From NCBI GenBank assembly GCA_039802005.1, contig JBDRVV010000005.1, positions 52,799-116,798 on the forward strand: a stretch of DNA of 64,000 nucleotides, in the 5' to 3' direction. This document shows, piece after piece, positions 50,759 through 61,003 of this stretch. Every line of letters begins with the position of its first letter. Within the stretch, counting starts at the first letter, position 1. The notes beneath the pieces are model-generated. The model saw only the letters and a list, made by a program, of their open reading frames with translations. It had not been told where the DNA came from and searched no databases. The position numbers and the translations under genes are program-made. This DNA comes from a candidate division WOR-3 bacterium (lineage in GTDB: Bacteria; Hydrothermota; Tepidihabitantia; SM23-42; JAOAFX01).

Positions 50759-51988
50759 TTAACCAGATATTAATAATATGACAACACCAATGAATAGAGT
50801 AATAAGCGTCAATGGGAAACCAACTTTTAAATATTCAAAAAACCCAACCCTTACTCCTTCTTTTCCAGATGATTCAAAAACAATTATATTTGCAACCGAA
50901 CCAATGATAGTTAGATTTCCAGCAAGGGTTGAAGACATGGCAAGTGTAAGCCAGGCAACTTTAGAATTCGCTAAACCAGCAAAGAAATGTGAAAATAATA
51001 TAACGGCAGGAACATTGCTTATAATATTAGATAGTATGGTTGAACCAACGGTCAAATTGAAAATCTGAGAAAATTTACCATTGGCAAGATACTGCTTCAC
51101 ATACTCAAATATAGATAATGTTATGCCTGATTTCTCCACGCCTCGCATTACAATAAATAAACCGGCAAAAAATAGAAGCAACTGCCAGTCCACTTCTTCC
51201 AATGCCTTGCGCGGCTTATCGGCACCGGCAAGAATCAGAAAACATGCAAGGGTGATTGCAACATTTTGAGGGCTATAACCCAAACAAAGGAATATCAAAA
51301 GTAAAATTAATGTAATAAATGACGCTATAAAAAGCCTTTTTTGAATAACGATTTTATTTTCATCAAATTCAATGTCTAATTTCCTGCCGACAAAATCATT
51401 ATGATAAATTAAACGTATCAATAGAAAATTTAATAATAATCCTATGATTGATACCGGTGAAAGAATTCTTAAAAATTCCAAAAAAGGAATCTTAGAATAT
51501 AGACCAATAAGCATATTTTGTGGATTACCGATAACAGTCATTGTGCTGCCAATATTTGAAGATGTTGCTAATGCAATTAGAAAAGGAATTGGATTGAGTT
51601 GTGCTTTTCTGGTGATCCTTAAAACAATCGGCGTAAACAGAAGGCATATTGTATCATTCATAAACAAACTTGATGCAATTCCTGATGATATTATTAAAAA
51701 AAACAATAGTCCTGAAGCACTTTTTGCCCTGTGCAATATCCACCTCTCAACTATTTCAAAAAAACCGGATAACTCCATATATGCAATAATTATCATCATA
51801 CCCAGAATGAATAATATTATATCAAGGTCAATCGCTGCGTATGCTTCTTTCAATGATATCACACCGAAAAATACCATAGCCACAGCCCCCAAAAGGGCAC
51901 CCGCTGTTCTGTTAATATGAATGCCCGGAATATTTTGAATGCCGATTACGATATAAGTTATGATAAATATGATAAAACCCGGGTTCAT
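50759..51988 (-). CDS. ArsB/NhaD/CitMHS-superfamily ion transporter
   Basis: 409 residues, about 11 transmembrane helices in two inverted-topology halves. Each half carries the family's re-entrant motif: SSNIGSTMTVIGNPQNMLIG in the first and MSSTLAGNLTIIGSVANIIV in the second. This groups it with Na+/H+ antiporters (NhaD), arsenite pumps (ArsB) and dicarboxylate carriers; the S-x-x-G-x-x-x-T-x-x-G-N-P pattern favours an ArsB/NhaD type, and no soluble arsenic genes are adjacent. Weak promoter at 51995-52022. Confidence 0.75.
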   Translation of the reverse strand: MNPGFIIFIITYIVIGIQNIPGIHINRTAGALLGAVAMVFFGVISLKEAYAAIDLDIILFILGMMIIIAYMELSGFFEIVERWILHRAKSASGLLFFLIISSGIASSLFMNDTICLLFTPIVLRITRKAQLNPIPFLIALATSSNIGSTMTVIGNPQNMLIGLYSKIPFLEFLRILSPVSIIGLLLNFLLIRLIYHNDFVGRKLDIEFDENKIVIQKRLFIASFITLILLLIFLCLGYSPQNVAITLACFLILAGADKPRKALEEVDWQLLLFFAGLFIVMRGVEKSGITLSIFEYVKQYLANGKFSQIFNLTVGSTILSNIISNVPAVILFSHFFAGLANSKVAWLTLAMSSTLAGNLTIIGSVANIIVFESSGKEGVRVGFFEYLKVGFPLTLITLFIGVVILLISG

Positions 51989-51994
51989 TTAGAA

Positions 51995-52022
51995 ATTTTA
52001 TCCTTGGAGATGTTGTGATAAA
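51995..52022 (-). promoter_or_regulatory. Weak leaderless promoter of ion transporter
   Basis: TTTATC (52017-52022), 16-bp spacer, TAAAAT (51995-52000) on the minus strand; 6 bases to ATG 51988. The -35 box is poor, so this one is less certain. Confidence 0.45.
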
Positions 52023-52080
52023 TCATTTTTTTGTGATAAGTATATTTATTTTTTAAAAAAAGTCAATTATATTGTATCTA

Positions 52081-52108
52081 TTGACTATTCTTTTTTTTTA
52101 TTTATAAT
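52081..52108 (+). promoter_or_regulatory. Leaderless promoter of glnA
   Basis: TTGACT (52081-52086), 16-bp T-rich spacer, TATAAT (52103-52108). The first ATG (52113) is 4 bases and the second (52119) 10 bases downstream, so initiation is probably at or between them. Confidence 0.75.
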
Positions 52109-52112
52109 TGTA

Positions 52113-53465
52113 ATGGTTATGAAAAAACGAGAAATAAGTCACCAGAAAAAACAGTTAATAAAAGAAGGAATTAAATTTATTGATTTAAAATATTGCACAC
52201 TTATTGGAACCCTAAATCACATCACAATTCCGGTTGAAAGATTTGATGAGATGCTTTCTGAAGGGGTTGGTGTTGATGGTTCAAGTCTACCCGGGTACAA
52301 GGGGGTTCAGAAAGGTGATATGCTCTTATTTCCTGATTTGACTACTTCTTTTATTGACCCATTTTTTGAAGATAAAACAATCTCTTTTTTGTGCAGTGTC
52401 TATCTGCCTGATAAGCTGATCCCTTACGAGCGGGATTCAAGAAATATTGCCAAAAAAGCAACAAATTATTTAAAGAAGGTTCTCAATACCCAGGCATTTT
52501 TTCAACCTGAACTTGAATTCTATATTTTTGAAAAATGCGAATATGCCGAGGGTCCGGGTTATAGTTATTATCGGCTTGAATATATTAATGAAGCAGAAAA
52601 TGCAATACATTATCCTATAAGGTATAAAGGTGGATATCATATTGGACCACCAGAAGACCTTTATACAAATTTACGCAATGAAATGGTAAAATTGTTAAAT
52701 CAATGTGGAATAAAGGCAAAATACCATCACCATGAAGTTGGTTCAAAAGGACAGATGGAAATAGAGCTATTGTTGGAACCTTTATTAAAATCTGCCGATA
52801 ATCTATTTTTATCAAAATATTTATTGAAATCTCTTGCAAAAAGTCGGAATATATATCTCACATTTATGCCCAAACCATTTATCGGCGAACCAGGGAATGG
52901 GCTCCATCTTCATCAATACGTTGGTGAAAAAAACAAATCACTTTTTTATGACCCGCATTCAAAAAACAATCTTAGCGAATTATGCCTCAAATATATTGGT
53001 GGGATACTTCAACATTCACGGGCACTCTGTGCTTTTACAAATCCCAGCACAAATTCTTATAAAAGACTGATTCCAGGATTTGAAGCACCGACTTATACTG
53101 ATTTTGCCCTTGGAAGCAGGACATCAGCAATCCGTGTACCTGCGTATATAAGAAATAAAAAAGAACTTGATATAGAATATCGCATTCCTGATGCAACAAG
53201 CAATCCTTATCTTGCAATGAGTGCTGTACTCCTTGCCGGACTTGATGGAATAGAGAATAATCTTAAACCAGATAAAAGAGAAAAACTACCAACAAATTCC
53301 TATGAAGCAATAAATGCATTAAAGGAAGACCATAAATTCTTGCTAAAGGGTGATGTGTTCAATGCCGACCTTATTGAACGATGGATTGAAGTAAAGACAA
53401 AAGAATTTGAAGAAGTCCATTTAAGACCACATCCGTATGAATTTAATCTATATTTAGGGGTATGA
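52113..53465 (+). CDS. glnA: Glutamine synthetase type I
   Basis: 450 residues. Ligates ammonia to glutamate with ATP; dodecameric cytoplasmic enzyme. Motifs: GVGVDGSSLPGY, the metal/ATP motif HHHEVGSKGQMEIEL (a variant of HEVATAGQ), PKPFIGEPGNGLHLHQ (catalytic core with His ligands), and the glutamate-binding NPSTNSYKRLIPGFEAPTY. Length is that of the alpha (GSI-alpha) form; I see no adenylylation-loop Tyr context, so regulation is likely not by GlnE. The start is ATG 52113 or ATG 52119. Overlaps the next gene by 4 bases. Confidence 0.93.
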   Translation: MVMKKREISHQKKQLIKEGIKFIDLKYCTLIGTLNHITIPVERFDEMLSEGVGVDGSSLPGYKGVQKGDMLLFPDLTTSFIDPFFEDKTISFLCSVYLPDKLIPYERDSRNIAKKATNYLKKVLNTQAFFQPELEFYIFEKCEYAEGPGYSYYRLEYINEAENAIHYPIRYKGGYHIGPPEDLYTNLRNEMVKLLNQCGIKAKYHHHEVGSKGQMEIELLLEPLLKSADNLFLSKYLLKSLAKSRNIYLTFMPKPFIGEPGNGLHLHQYVGEKNKSLFYDPHSKNNLSELCLKYIGGILQHSRALCAFTNPSTNSYKRLIPGFEAPTYTDFALGSRTSAIRVPAYIRNKKELDIEYRIPDATSNPYLAMSAVLLAGLDGIENNLKPDKREKLPTNSYEAINALKEDHKFLLKGDVFNADLIERWIEVKTKEFEEVHLRPHPYEFNLYLGV

Positions 53466-54469
53466 AAAAAACAGTTAAAATCGGGATTGTTGGCTGCGGT
53501 GCTCACGCACAGATTGCACATATTCCCGTCTTTAAAAAGAACAACGATTGTAATTTGATTGCTTTATGTGATACCGATACGCAGAAGGTTGAACAGATTG
53601 CTAATAAATATAGTATTCCTAAGAGGTACATTGACTTTCAAGAGATGATAGAAGATAAAGAGATAGATGCAATTGTCGTTTCTACACCCAATTATCTACA
53701 TGCACCAATGACGATTGCAGCGTTAAAATTCGGTAAGGATGTTCTATGTGAAAATCCGATGGCGATAAGCCTCAGCGAAGCACAGGAAGTGGCAAAGATT
53801 GCCAAACAGACAAAGAAACAGGTGGCAGTTGCCCTCACTGGAAGATTCCGACCGGATGTTCAAACATTAAAGAAATTCATCAAAGAAGGTGAACTCGGAG
53901 ATGTATATTATTTAAAAGCTGGATGGCTTTTAGGAATGAAAGAATGGGTTCTTTCTGATTGGCGTATGGACCTTTTGAAAAGTGGTGGCGGTGCGTTTTT
54001 AACACTTGGAACCCAGATCCTCGCCATTGCTACCCATTTTCTTGAAGACAAAGAAGTTGATACAATTTTCGGTTCAATGCACAAAAAAGAATCTGATACA
54101 AAAGTGGAAGATACTGCCCTGTGTATAATCAATTATAAGGACGGTACCTTACTTACAATTGAAGTCGGCTGGTCGTTATTATTTGACAAAGATTTCCTTT
54201 ACTGCAACATATTCGGCAGAAAAGGTGGGGCGCTACTCAATCCATTAAAAATTCATAAAGAATTGCACAACGAACTGGTAAATGTTACTCCATCAATTCC
54301 AGTCAAAAATCTTTATAAAGTTGCCTGTGAACTTCAGGCACAATTTTTTATTGATGCAATCAGAAAGAATACAAGTCCGCCTTTTACTGCTGAAGATGGA
54401 TTATTAATTGCCCGTGTCACCGATGCATTCTATGAATCAGCGACTAAAAATAAAATGGTAAAAATTTAA
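53462..54469 (+). CDS. Gfo/Idh/MocA-family oxidoreductase
   Basis: 335 residues. NAD(P)-binding Rossmann N-terminus IGIVGCGAHAQIAHIPVF (about 6-23), the conserved VSTPNYLHAPMTIAALKFGKDVLCENPMAI block containing the E-N/K-P catalytic motif (the usual Lys is Asn here), and the C-terminal alpha/beta domain. The EKP motif change to ENP leaves activity uncertain. Substrate probably a sugar or inositol, unknown. Overlaps glnA by 4 bases and precedes lnt by 9 bases. Confidence 0.85.
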   Translation: MKKTVKIGIVGCGAHAQIAHIPVFKKNNDCNLIALCDTDTQKVEQIANKYSIPKRYIDFQEMIEDKEIDAIVVSTPNYLHAPMTIAALKFGKDVLCENPMAISLSEAQEVAKIAKQTKKQVAVALTGRFRPDVQTLKKFIKEGELGDVYYLKAGWLLGMKEWVLSDWRMDLLKSGGGAFLTLGTQILAIATHFLEDKEVDTIFGSMHKKESDTKVEDTALCIINYKDGTLLTIEVGWSLLFDKDFLYCNIFGRKGGALLNPLKIHKELHNELVNVTPSIPVKNLYKVACELQAQFFIDAIRKNTSPPFTAEDGLLIARVTDAFYESATKNKMVKI

Positions 54470-54478
54470 AAATGTTCA

Positions 54479-55954
54479 ATGAAAAATTTTGTATTAATTT
54501 GTCTCTCTGCAATAATTTTGTCACTTTCTTTCCATCCGTTCGGGCTCTATTTTCTTGCCTGGTTCGGACTCGTTCCGCTACTTTTTGTAGTCTATAACTC
54601 AACCCTTTCAAAAGCTTTTCTTTACGGTTTGACCTTTGGCTTTTTATTCTCCCTTTTTTCTCTATTCTGGATTATATTTTTACAGATAGAAGTTAATATA
54701 AAGTTGCTAATGATTTTGGGAATGGCATTGATGTTTATATATATTGCGTTGTATATTGCTACTGGATTATTATTTGCAAGAATAATTGGCCTCTGGTCAT
54801 TACCCTTTATATGGGCAGGTCTTGAATATTTAAAAGGACTCGGAGAACTTGGTTTTCCCTGGCTTTCACTGGGGTATTCCCAAGCCCGTTATCCTTTAAT
54901 AATCCAGCAGGCTTCTATTTATGGTGTTTATGGGACATCTTTTTGGCTGGTTCTTCTCAATGTTTCACTTTTTTATTTTTTGCTCAATAAGAAAATAAAA
55001 AACATCATTATATCTGCCATTATCTTTCTATTACCAATATTCTTCGGATATATAAGATTGCATAGTAAGTCAGATTTTTCAAAAGAAATCACTATCGGTA
55101 TCGTCCAGCCCAACATTGACCCCAATTTAAAATTTACCGCCCAGATGCGCGATGAAACATTCCGTCGTCTACTAAAACTCTCTGAAATGTGTCAGGAAAG
55201 AAATCCAGATAAAAAACTTTCCTTGATTGTCTGGCCCGAAACTGCAACTCCTATCAATATCAAAACTCCGGGTGCTTATCAGGATTCAGTAATAGTACTG
55301 TCAAACAGACTCGGCGTTCCAATACTCACTGGAACACCCATATACGACAAGCAAAAACATGAGATTTACAATGGGGCGGTCTTAATTGATCCCGAAAAAG
55401 GCATAATCCAGGAATACAAAAAAATTCATCTCGTTCCCTTCGGCGAACATATCCCTTTTGATAAATACATCCCCTTATTCAGAAAGATTGATTTTGGCGA
55501 AGGTGATTATTCACCCGGAAATGAATATACGGTATTTTCGACTAATGGTATAAAATTCTCCTGTCTTATTTGTTTTGAATCAATATTCCCGGAAATATCA
55601 AGAGAGTTTGTGAAAAAGGGAGCCCAATTACTCGTCAATATCACGAACGACGGCTGGTTTGGAAAGATTTCCGGACCCCAGCAACATAATGATATGGCAA
55701 TCTTAAGAACAGTAGAAACTGGTGTTCCCCTGGTACGCAGTGCCAATACCGGCATATCAATGGTCGTAGACCAGTATGGTAGGATAAAAAAAGAAACAGA
55801 ACTCTTTACCGAGGATATAATAACTTTTTCTTTACCGCATTTCAATATGCATACCATCTATCTTGTCATTGGAGATTTATTCTGGTTACTCTGTCTCTTA
55901 TTAACCCCTTTCTTTGCTGCCTATAAAATTTTTATAAAAAACCGTTGGCTTTAA
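54479..55954 (+). CDS. lnt: Apolipoprotein N-acyltransferase
   Basis: 491 residues. Adds the third acyl chain to lipoproteins in the inner membrane, a Gram-negative trait. N-terminal transmembrane helices (about 1-195), then the nitrilase-like periplasmic domain with the triad Glu (VWPETATPI), Lys (EYKKIHLVPFGEH) and Cys (CLICFESIFPE), and a C-terminal helix. No ribosome site is obvious. It is the last gene before a strong bidirectional hairpin terminator. Confidence 0.92.
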   Translation: MKNFVLICLSAIILSLSFHPFGLYFLAWFGLVPLLFVVYNSTLSKAFLYGLTFGFLFSLFSLFWIIFLQIEVNIKLLMILGMALMFIYIALYIATGLLFARIIGLWSLPFIWAGLEYLKGLGELGFPWLSLGYSQARYPLIIQQASIYGVYGTSFWLVLLNVSLFYFLLNKKIKNIIISAIIFLLPIFFGYIRLHSKSDFSKEITIGIVQPNIDPNLKFTAQMRDETFRRLLKLSEMCQERNPDKKLSLIVWPETATPINIKTPGAYQDSVIVLSNRLGVPILTGTPIYDKQKHEIYNGAVLIDPEKGIIQEYKKIHLVPFGEHIPFDKYIPLFRKIDFGEGDYSPGNEYTVFSTNGIKFSCLICFESIFPEISREFVKKGAQLLVNITNDGWFGKISGPQQHNDMAILRTVETGVPLVRSANTGISMVVDQYGRIKKETELFTEDIITFSLPHFNMHTIYLVIGDLFWLLCLLLTPFFAAYKIFIKNRWL

Positions 55955-55976
55955 AATTTTTTAAAATTTCTTAAAT

Positions 55977-56008
55977 AAGAAAGCCCCTTCTTATGAAGGG
56001 GCTTTCTT
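55977..56008. terminator. Bidirectional rho-independent terminator
   Basis: AAGAAAGCCCCTTC-ttat-GAAGGGGCTTTCTT: a perfect 14-bp stem with a 4-base loop, between convergent lnt and the giant secreted protein gene, with T/A-rich flanks on both sides. Confidence 0.85.
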
Positions 56009-56029
56009 ACAATCAATCGCGATAGGTAT

Positions 56030-59000
56030 TTATTTAACCATTAGCACCTTATTTGTTATTTTCCGGCTATCGGTATTCATTCGTACAAAATACACACCAT
56101 TGGGCAATTTCCGGCCATAATCATCGTAACCGTTCCAACTCATTTTATACAAACCTTTATCAACCTTTGCCTTCATGAGCGTTCTTACCATCTGTCCTGC
56201 AGCATTGTAGACTACAATCTCAATTTCAGAACTCTTTGGTACTCCGTAATTTATCATTATCTGATTTGAGAAAGGATTGGGATGGGTGATAAGAAAATAT
56301 TCATTAACTATATTCTTGTTTACTTCACTTATTCCCACAGTGAAATCAAGGACGAAGTCGTCAACATACCAGTACAATTCATCATTCGCCACATAATGGA
56401 AGGCAAAGCGCACATCGTTCTCACCTTGAACCAAAGATGTCACATCCACGGACTTATAGCCTGAATCATCGGCATTGGAATAGAAATGAATCATCTGCCA
56501 GGTTGCGCCATCGTCAGTGCTGACAAGGACGCGGCCCGAATCCAACCTTGAGGTAGTATAATCATTATAGTAATGCCAGTAATTGAGTATGTAATTACCA
56601 CTGGCACTGCAATCAAACCTCGGTGAAATGAGCCAGTCGTCATGCACTTCAGTTGGTGAGAAGTACACCCTTGCCACGGTCCGTGATGGACTTGTTGAAA
56701 CATAACGATGCCAGTCATTATTGTCCGTAACCGGTGGCGTTTGTGAACCACCATCAATTATATACCAGCCACAGAATGGCGGTTCGGTTGAATTAATCCA
56801 GAGTTCATCAAAATCCTTCGTATAAGGAGGCGTGTGGGAATAAGGACATACAGTAACTACTTTAACGATTGTATCATTCTGTGGATTCTGGTCGCCCGAC
56901 AATTTTGTTCCAAACCAGATAGTATTATCGCCGGAAGCCGTTGGTACAAATTGTTGCGTGAACGAATAGTTTGCAATCTGTCCAATCTCAAGATAACCGG
57001 TCCAGGTTTCAAATGTCGTATCCGCCCCACCGGTGGTGTAGAAAATCGGAATTGATGTAACCGGGTTAAATCCAAAATTTTTAATCACTACATTCACCGA
57101 CGTGGGCTTATTGACAATGTATGGTTTAGGTCCCAGTGTCGCTGCAATAATTCCAGCGTCATTGTTAAATGCGGTAGGTGGGGTAACATACGCCCGAACT
57201 GAGTCTATGAACATATTATTTCCATAACCACTGCGCGCGCGGAAGGCGAGATAAAGATTTCGGTCGGCATGGAAATTACCAATTTCTACATCATGGGCAT
57301 ACCAGCCTGCTGTCGCACCGTATCTGTGGAATGCAGCAACTGGGGTATAAGTAGTATCATTACAAGAAAATTCAACGACGATTGAATCTGGATTGGTCGT
57401 ATAACTAGGGTCATGATACATATAGAAACGAAGCATCAATCTTCGATTCTGAGGTCCGATATTAATTCTGTGTGTTCTTAATCTGGAACCTGAACCACTG
57501 CTCGCATTATATGACGGAAAACCCGCCATTGCATAACCTTCCAGCGGGGTGCAAGTTGGGTTCGAACCGCTGGTATATCTTGCCCAATTATAGGATCCGG
57601 CAAGGATTGTCCGCCACCAATTATAAGGAGTATCAAAGGCTGGAGAAGTCGTTGCATTTACTGGCGGAAATGCCACCGCATTGAAGTTTGATGCTACCTT
57701 CGTGCTTTCGTCATAGACCTCAACGTGGAGTTTGGTGGTATCATTTACCGGATTAACATCACCAAATAAATTCGTAAAGACATAAAGGGTATCCATGCCG
57801 AGAAAATTCATTACCACAGGAATTTTTATGGAATCCACAGCACCTGGTTGAAGGGTGCCAGGAAATGGTATTGCGCCACTTATCGGATTATTCTTGAATG
57901 CAAACTGAACAGGAAAACTGCTCTGGGGATTTGAGCCGGAATTAAAGATAGTAACAAGGATTGTATCAGGTGCATTGATAATTGAAGTTGGATTCAATAA
58001 TCGGAAATAATATGTCCCAATGTCATTCACTAAATCTCGCTGCTCAATCTCCACAAGTGAGCCACCGCCCGAAAGCACAATCTCCTGATTTAAATTTCTA
58101 AATCGGTTGATATTGCCGATTATAACTCCATAATCACTCTGGGAGGCGACCGATTTTTGTAATCCCCTTATCCATGCACTGCCATTCGGTGCATACCAGA
58201 AGATATAAGGTATCGCTGTGGTGCTGGCACCACCGACCAGGACGAGCTCTGCACCCGGATTATCGGTCAATATATCACCAATGGCGATACAATTATCCGC
58301 AGCTCCCCAGGTTGATGTCCAAGCCCAGGCAACCCCATACCAGTAGGCCCCGGTCCAGTTCCAGATTGAAACTTGATAAGAAGTTGAACCATGCACAATT
58401 CCAATTTCATTTCCAGGAAAGAGAGGATTGATATCACCGATTACTGCATCATAAGCACCGGATAAAGCGCTGGATATAGTAAGGGTATCCCAGGATGTTC
58501 CATTCCAGTATAATTGCCAGAGCCGTGCACCACCGACCACATAGATTTCGTTTCCGGAAAGCGTGGGCACGATATCACCAATTGCGATACCCCTTGCTGC
58601 TACCGTTCCACTCAAAAGAATCCTTGTTGTATCCCAGGCACTTCCGTCCCATTGCACCCTCATTATTGCTGCACTCGGTGAAGTCTGAACAATATTGATA
58701 TAAAAATCCCTTGTTGTCGGATTATTGTCTCCATCGCCGAAGACAATATCGTTTATTGAACTATTCACCGCGAAGGAATCACGGGCTACCCAGTTAGCCC
58801 CATCCCATTCAAACCAGATTAATCGGTATGGTGTAGCAGAATGTCCGGTTAGAATATCGGTATATTCATCACCGTCAACATCTCCCACTGCTACCGAATA
58901 GGCGGAGCTACCACTCGTAAATGAGTAAGGCGTTTCTATTCTAAAACCATTTTTAACAAAATTCGTACTCATTGTATCGGTGGCAATGACAAGATATCTT

Positions 59001-59269
59001 GTTCCCCCGGATTGAACGGTGATAATCCTTAAAGTATCATCTGCACTGCCTTTAAAATACTTCCCAAACGCAATTTTTCTTGTCAGATTAGCAGTAGAGC
59101 CGGTCCAGACCCGGTTGGAATCATATAATGGTGCTGGTAATCTGATCGCTGCCCCTGCATCATTCGCCTTGAGAATTTCAATTTCCTGAATCGGTTGATA
59201 CTCCTTTGCATATGATAGGACAACAGAAAAAAACAAAGACCCTATCATTAATATTTGCAGCAACTTCAT
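56030..59269 (-). CDS. Giant secreted FG-GAP/VCBS-type repeat protein with sorting domain
   Basis: 1079 residues from ATG 59269, supported by AAGGAGGAATT upstream. A signal peptide (about 1-22) leads to several beta-propeller-type repeats with VAVGDVDGDEYTDILTG, IAIGDIVPTLSGNEIYVVGG, AVIGDINPLFPGNEIG and IIGNINRFRNLNQEIVL (calcium-binding-like FG-GAP repeats). Then come two CARDB-like beta domains (VFTNLFGDVNPVNDTTKLHV; SGDQNPQNDTIVKVV), two jelly-roll/MAM-like modules, and a sorting domain (THPNPFSNQ, VYNAAGQMVRTL, NGVYFVRM, ending LMVK). Likely a large surface adhesin or exported structural protein. Confidence 0.82.
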   Translation of the reverse strand: MKLLQILMIGSLFFSVVLSYAKEYQPIQEIEILKANDAGAAIRLPAPLYDSNRVWTGSTANLTRKIAFGKYFKGSADDTLRIITVQSGGTRYLVIATDTMSTNFVKNGFRIETPYSFTSGSSAYSVAVGDVDGDEYTDILTGHSATPYRLIWFEWDGANWVARDSFAVNSSINDIVFGDGDNNPTTRDFYINIVQTSPSAAIMRVQWDGSAWDTTRILLSGTVAARGIAIGDIVPTLSGNEIYVVGGARLWQLYWNGTSWDTLTISSALSGAYDAVIGDINPLFPGNEIGIVHGSTSYQVSIWNWTGAYWYGVAWAWTSTWGAADNCIAIGDILTDNPGAELVLVGGASTTAIPYIFWYAPNGSAWIRGLQKSVASQSDYGVIIGNINRFRNLNQEIVLSGGGSLVEIEQRDLVNDIGTYYFRLLNPTSIINAPDTILVTIFNSGSNPQSSFPVQFAFKNNPISGAIPFPGTLQPGAVDSIKIPVVMNFLGMDTLYVFTNLFGDVNPVNDTTKLHVEVYDESTKVASNFNAVAFPPVNATTSPAFDTPYNWWRTILAGSYNWARYTSGSNPTCTPLEGYAMAGFPSYNASSGSGSRLRTHRINIGPQNRRLMLRFYMYHDPSYTTNPDSIVVEFSCNDTTYTPVAAFHRYGATAGWYAHDVEIGNFHADRNLYLAFRARSGYGNNMFIDSVRAYVTPPTAFNNDAGIIAATLGPKPYIVNKPTSVNVVIKNFGFNPVTSIPIFYTTGGADTTFETWTGYLEIGQIANYSFTQQFVPTASGDNTIWFGTKLSGDQNPQNDTIVKVVTVCPYSHTPPYTKDFDELWINSTEPPFCGWYIIDGGSQTPPVTDNNDWHRYVSTSPSRTVARVYFSPTEVHDDWLISPRFDCSASGNYILNYWHYYNDYTTSRLDSGRVLVSTDDGATWQMIHFYSNADDSGYKSVDVTSLVQGENDVRFAFHYVANDELYWYVDDFVLDFTVGISEVNKNIVNEYFLITHPNPFSNQIMINYGVPKSSEIEIVVYNAAGQMVRTLMKAKVDKGLYKMSWNGYDDYGRKLPNGVYFVRMNTDSRKITNKVLMVK

Positions 59270-59290
59270 AATTCCTCCTTTCTCACATAT

Positions 59291-59318
59291 ATTATAATCC
59301 ATTCTCTATTGATGTCAA
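59291..59318 (-). promoter_or_regulatory. Promoter of giant secreted protein
   Basis: TTGACA (59313-59318), 16-bp spacer, TATAAT (59291-59296) on the minus strand, then a 21-base leader with AAGGAGG. Confidence 0.8.
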
Positions 59319-59332
59319 TACTGTAATAATCC

Positions 59333-59360
59333 TTGACTTTTTCATAAAATTGTTTAATAT
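59333..59360 (+). promoter_or_regulatory. Leaderless promoter of PatA-like gene
   Basis: TTGACT (59333-59338), 16-bp spacer, TAATAT (59355-59360); 6 bases to ATG 59367. Confidence 0.7.
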
Positions 59361-59366
59361 TATGTT

Positions 59367-60320
59367 ATGAAATTGCCCAAGGGTAGACCAATACTTGAGA
59401 ATACACGCCTTGAATTCATTAATCTTGATAATGTATTGACTGCATCAAAACGGGAAAGGGCACACCGTATTTCGGGATATATTTCTATCATCTACCCTGA
59501 GATGGAAGAATTGATATTCTTAAAACAAGGAGAACCGTTCAATGCCGCACGACTGAGTTTAAAAGAAAGGACTATAATTCCAATATCCGAAGTTATTGAA
59601 AAGGCGAAAAAGGCAACATCAGGTATCTTATCTGAATATGCCACAGATGAGGTCCTGTTAAATATGATTATAACTTCAATAACGAATCAACCGATAAAAG
59701 CAGGAATAGACCTCAATCGCCTCCAGCCCAAAATCCTTATAGATAAACTTAAATCAACAAAATTTGATGGTTTTATCTGGATAAAGGCTGGGATTGAAGA
59801 ATCTTTTATTGCGTTCAAGCAGGGTGAACTTTTGGGACTTTATGCTGCAGGGAACAATGAAAAAATTCAGGATGAGAATATCATTTGTAATTATCTGACC
59901 AAACCTAATACCACAATAGCAGTCTTTGACCATATTGAAGTTGGTATGCCTGTTCAAGCAACGCCAGCACAGGTAGAAATGTTTTGTAAGATTATTTCCG
60001 CAATGCTGAAGAATTATTCAAAACCGCTCGGTAATACGATGGTGCTGAAGACGGTAATGATGGCAAAATCAACCGCCCAGAAAGAATATCCATTTATTAA
60101 TGAATTCCAGATTGATGCTGACTTCAATATCTCTGCAAAACTTGTAATTGAGCCCAAAATGCTTGCCCGGGGGATTGCGCGCTGGCTTGATTTAATTTTT
60201 GAATCATTTTCTACGCTCTTGGGCAAAGAAAGTGAAAACATTGCAAAAAAGGTCCTCAATGACTATCGTTTTGCCCTAATGTCTTTAAACTTTTTTGATT
60301 ACACAAAATTAAAACTTTAA
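59367..60320 (+). CDS. Hypothetical protein with duplicated PatA/DUF4388-like module
   Basis: 317 residues, no signal peptide. Two similar halves can be seen: residues 37-64 ([26 protein letters not shown]) and about 136-162 ([23 protein letters not shown]). Both show a beta hairpin followed by a K-Q-G-E turn, like the DUF4388/PatA N-terminal module of gliding and signalling proteins. A C-terminal helical part (about 200-317) is unrecognised. Function unknown; possibly a signalling adaptor. Leads a cluster with rsmI, a CDP-alcohol phosphotransferase and hflX. Predicted leaderless. Confidence 0.65.
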   Translation: MKLPKGRPILENTRLEFINLDNVLTASKRERAHRISGYISIIYPEMEELIFLKQGEPFNAARLSLKERTIIPISEVIEKAKKATSGILSEYATDEVLLNMIITSITNQPIKAGIDLNRLQPKILIDKLKSTKFDGFIWIKAGIEESFIAFKQGELLGLYAAGNNEKIQDENIICNYLTKPNTTIAVFDHIEVGMPVQATPAQVEMFCKIISAMLKNYSKPLGNTMVLKTVMMAKSTAQKEYPFINEFQIDADFNISAKLVIEPKMLARGIARWLDLIFESFSTLLGKESENIAKKVLNDYRFALMSLNFFDYTKLKL

Positions 60321-61003
60321 TGCCTCTTTTTATTGTTGCCACTCCGATAGGAAATCTGGAAGATATCACAATCAGGGCAATAAAGATTCTAAACGAAGTA
60401 GATTTTATCGCATGTGAAGATACGCGGCGTGCAAAGATAATTTTTCAAAAATATAATATCAAGAAACCACTGATTTCTTATTATGATCGCATTGAAAAAA
60501 AGAGAACACCCGAATTGTTGAAATTATTAAAAGAAGGGAAAAAAATCGCGCTCATTTGTAATGCTGGAACACCGCTAATATCAGATCCCGGTTATGTTCT
60601 GGTAAAAGAAGCTGTCTTAAATAACATCCCGGTCACTTCTATACCAGGCCCTTCAATACCGATAGCAGCACTGGTAGTTTCTGGATTACCGATTAACCGA
60701 TTTATATTTGAAGGCTTTTTACCAAAAAAGAAAGGACAGAGACAAAAGATTTTTGAAGCATTGAAGACCGAATCAAGACCGGCAGTAATATTAGAATCAC
60801 CACACAGGGTTATTGAAACATTAAACGAAATGAAAGAAGTTCTTCCGAATAGGAGGATCGTCCTTGTGCGTGAATTGACAAAATATTATGAAGAAATTCT
60901 GAGAGGCACCATTGAAGAAATTTTAAAAAACCTAAAAACCGACCGGGGAGAATTTACAATAATCGTTGCAGGTAGAGATGAAAAAATTAAAGGCGATATA
61001 TAA
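60320..61003 (+). CDS. rsmI: 16S rRNA (cytidine-1402-2'-O)-methyltransferase RsmI
   Basis: 227-residue tetrapyrrole-methylase-fold methyltransferase. Motifs: [44 protein letters not shown] (the SAM-binding G-T-P-x-I-S-D-P-G), and FLPKKKGQR. The start ATG overlaps the stop of the preceding gene by one base (TAATG). The C-terminal end overlaps the next gene by 26 bases. Confidence 0.95.
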   Translation: MPLFIVATPIGNLEDITIRAIKILNEVDFIACEDTRRAKIIFQKYNIKKPLISYYDRIEKKRTPELLKLLKEGKKIALICNAGTPLISDPGYVLVKEAVLNNIPVTSIPGPSIPIAALVVSGLPINRFIFEGFLPKKKGQRQKIFEALKTESRPAVILESPHRVIETLNEMKEVLPNRRIVLVRELTKYYEEILRGTIEEILKNLKTDRGEFTIIVAGRDEKIKGDI

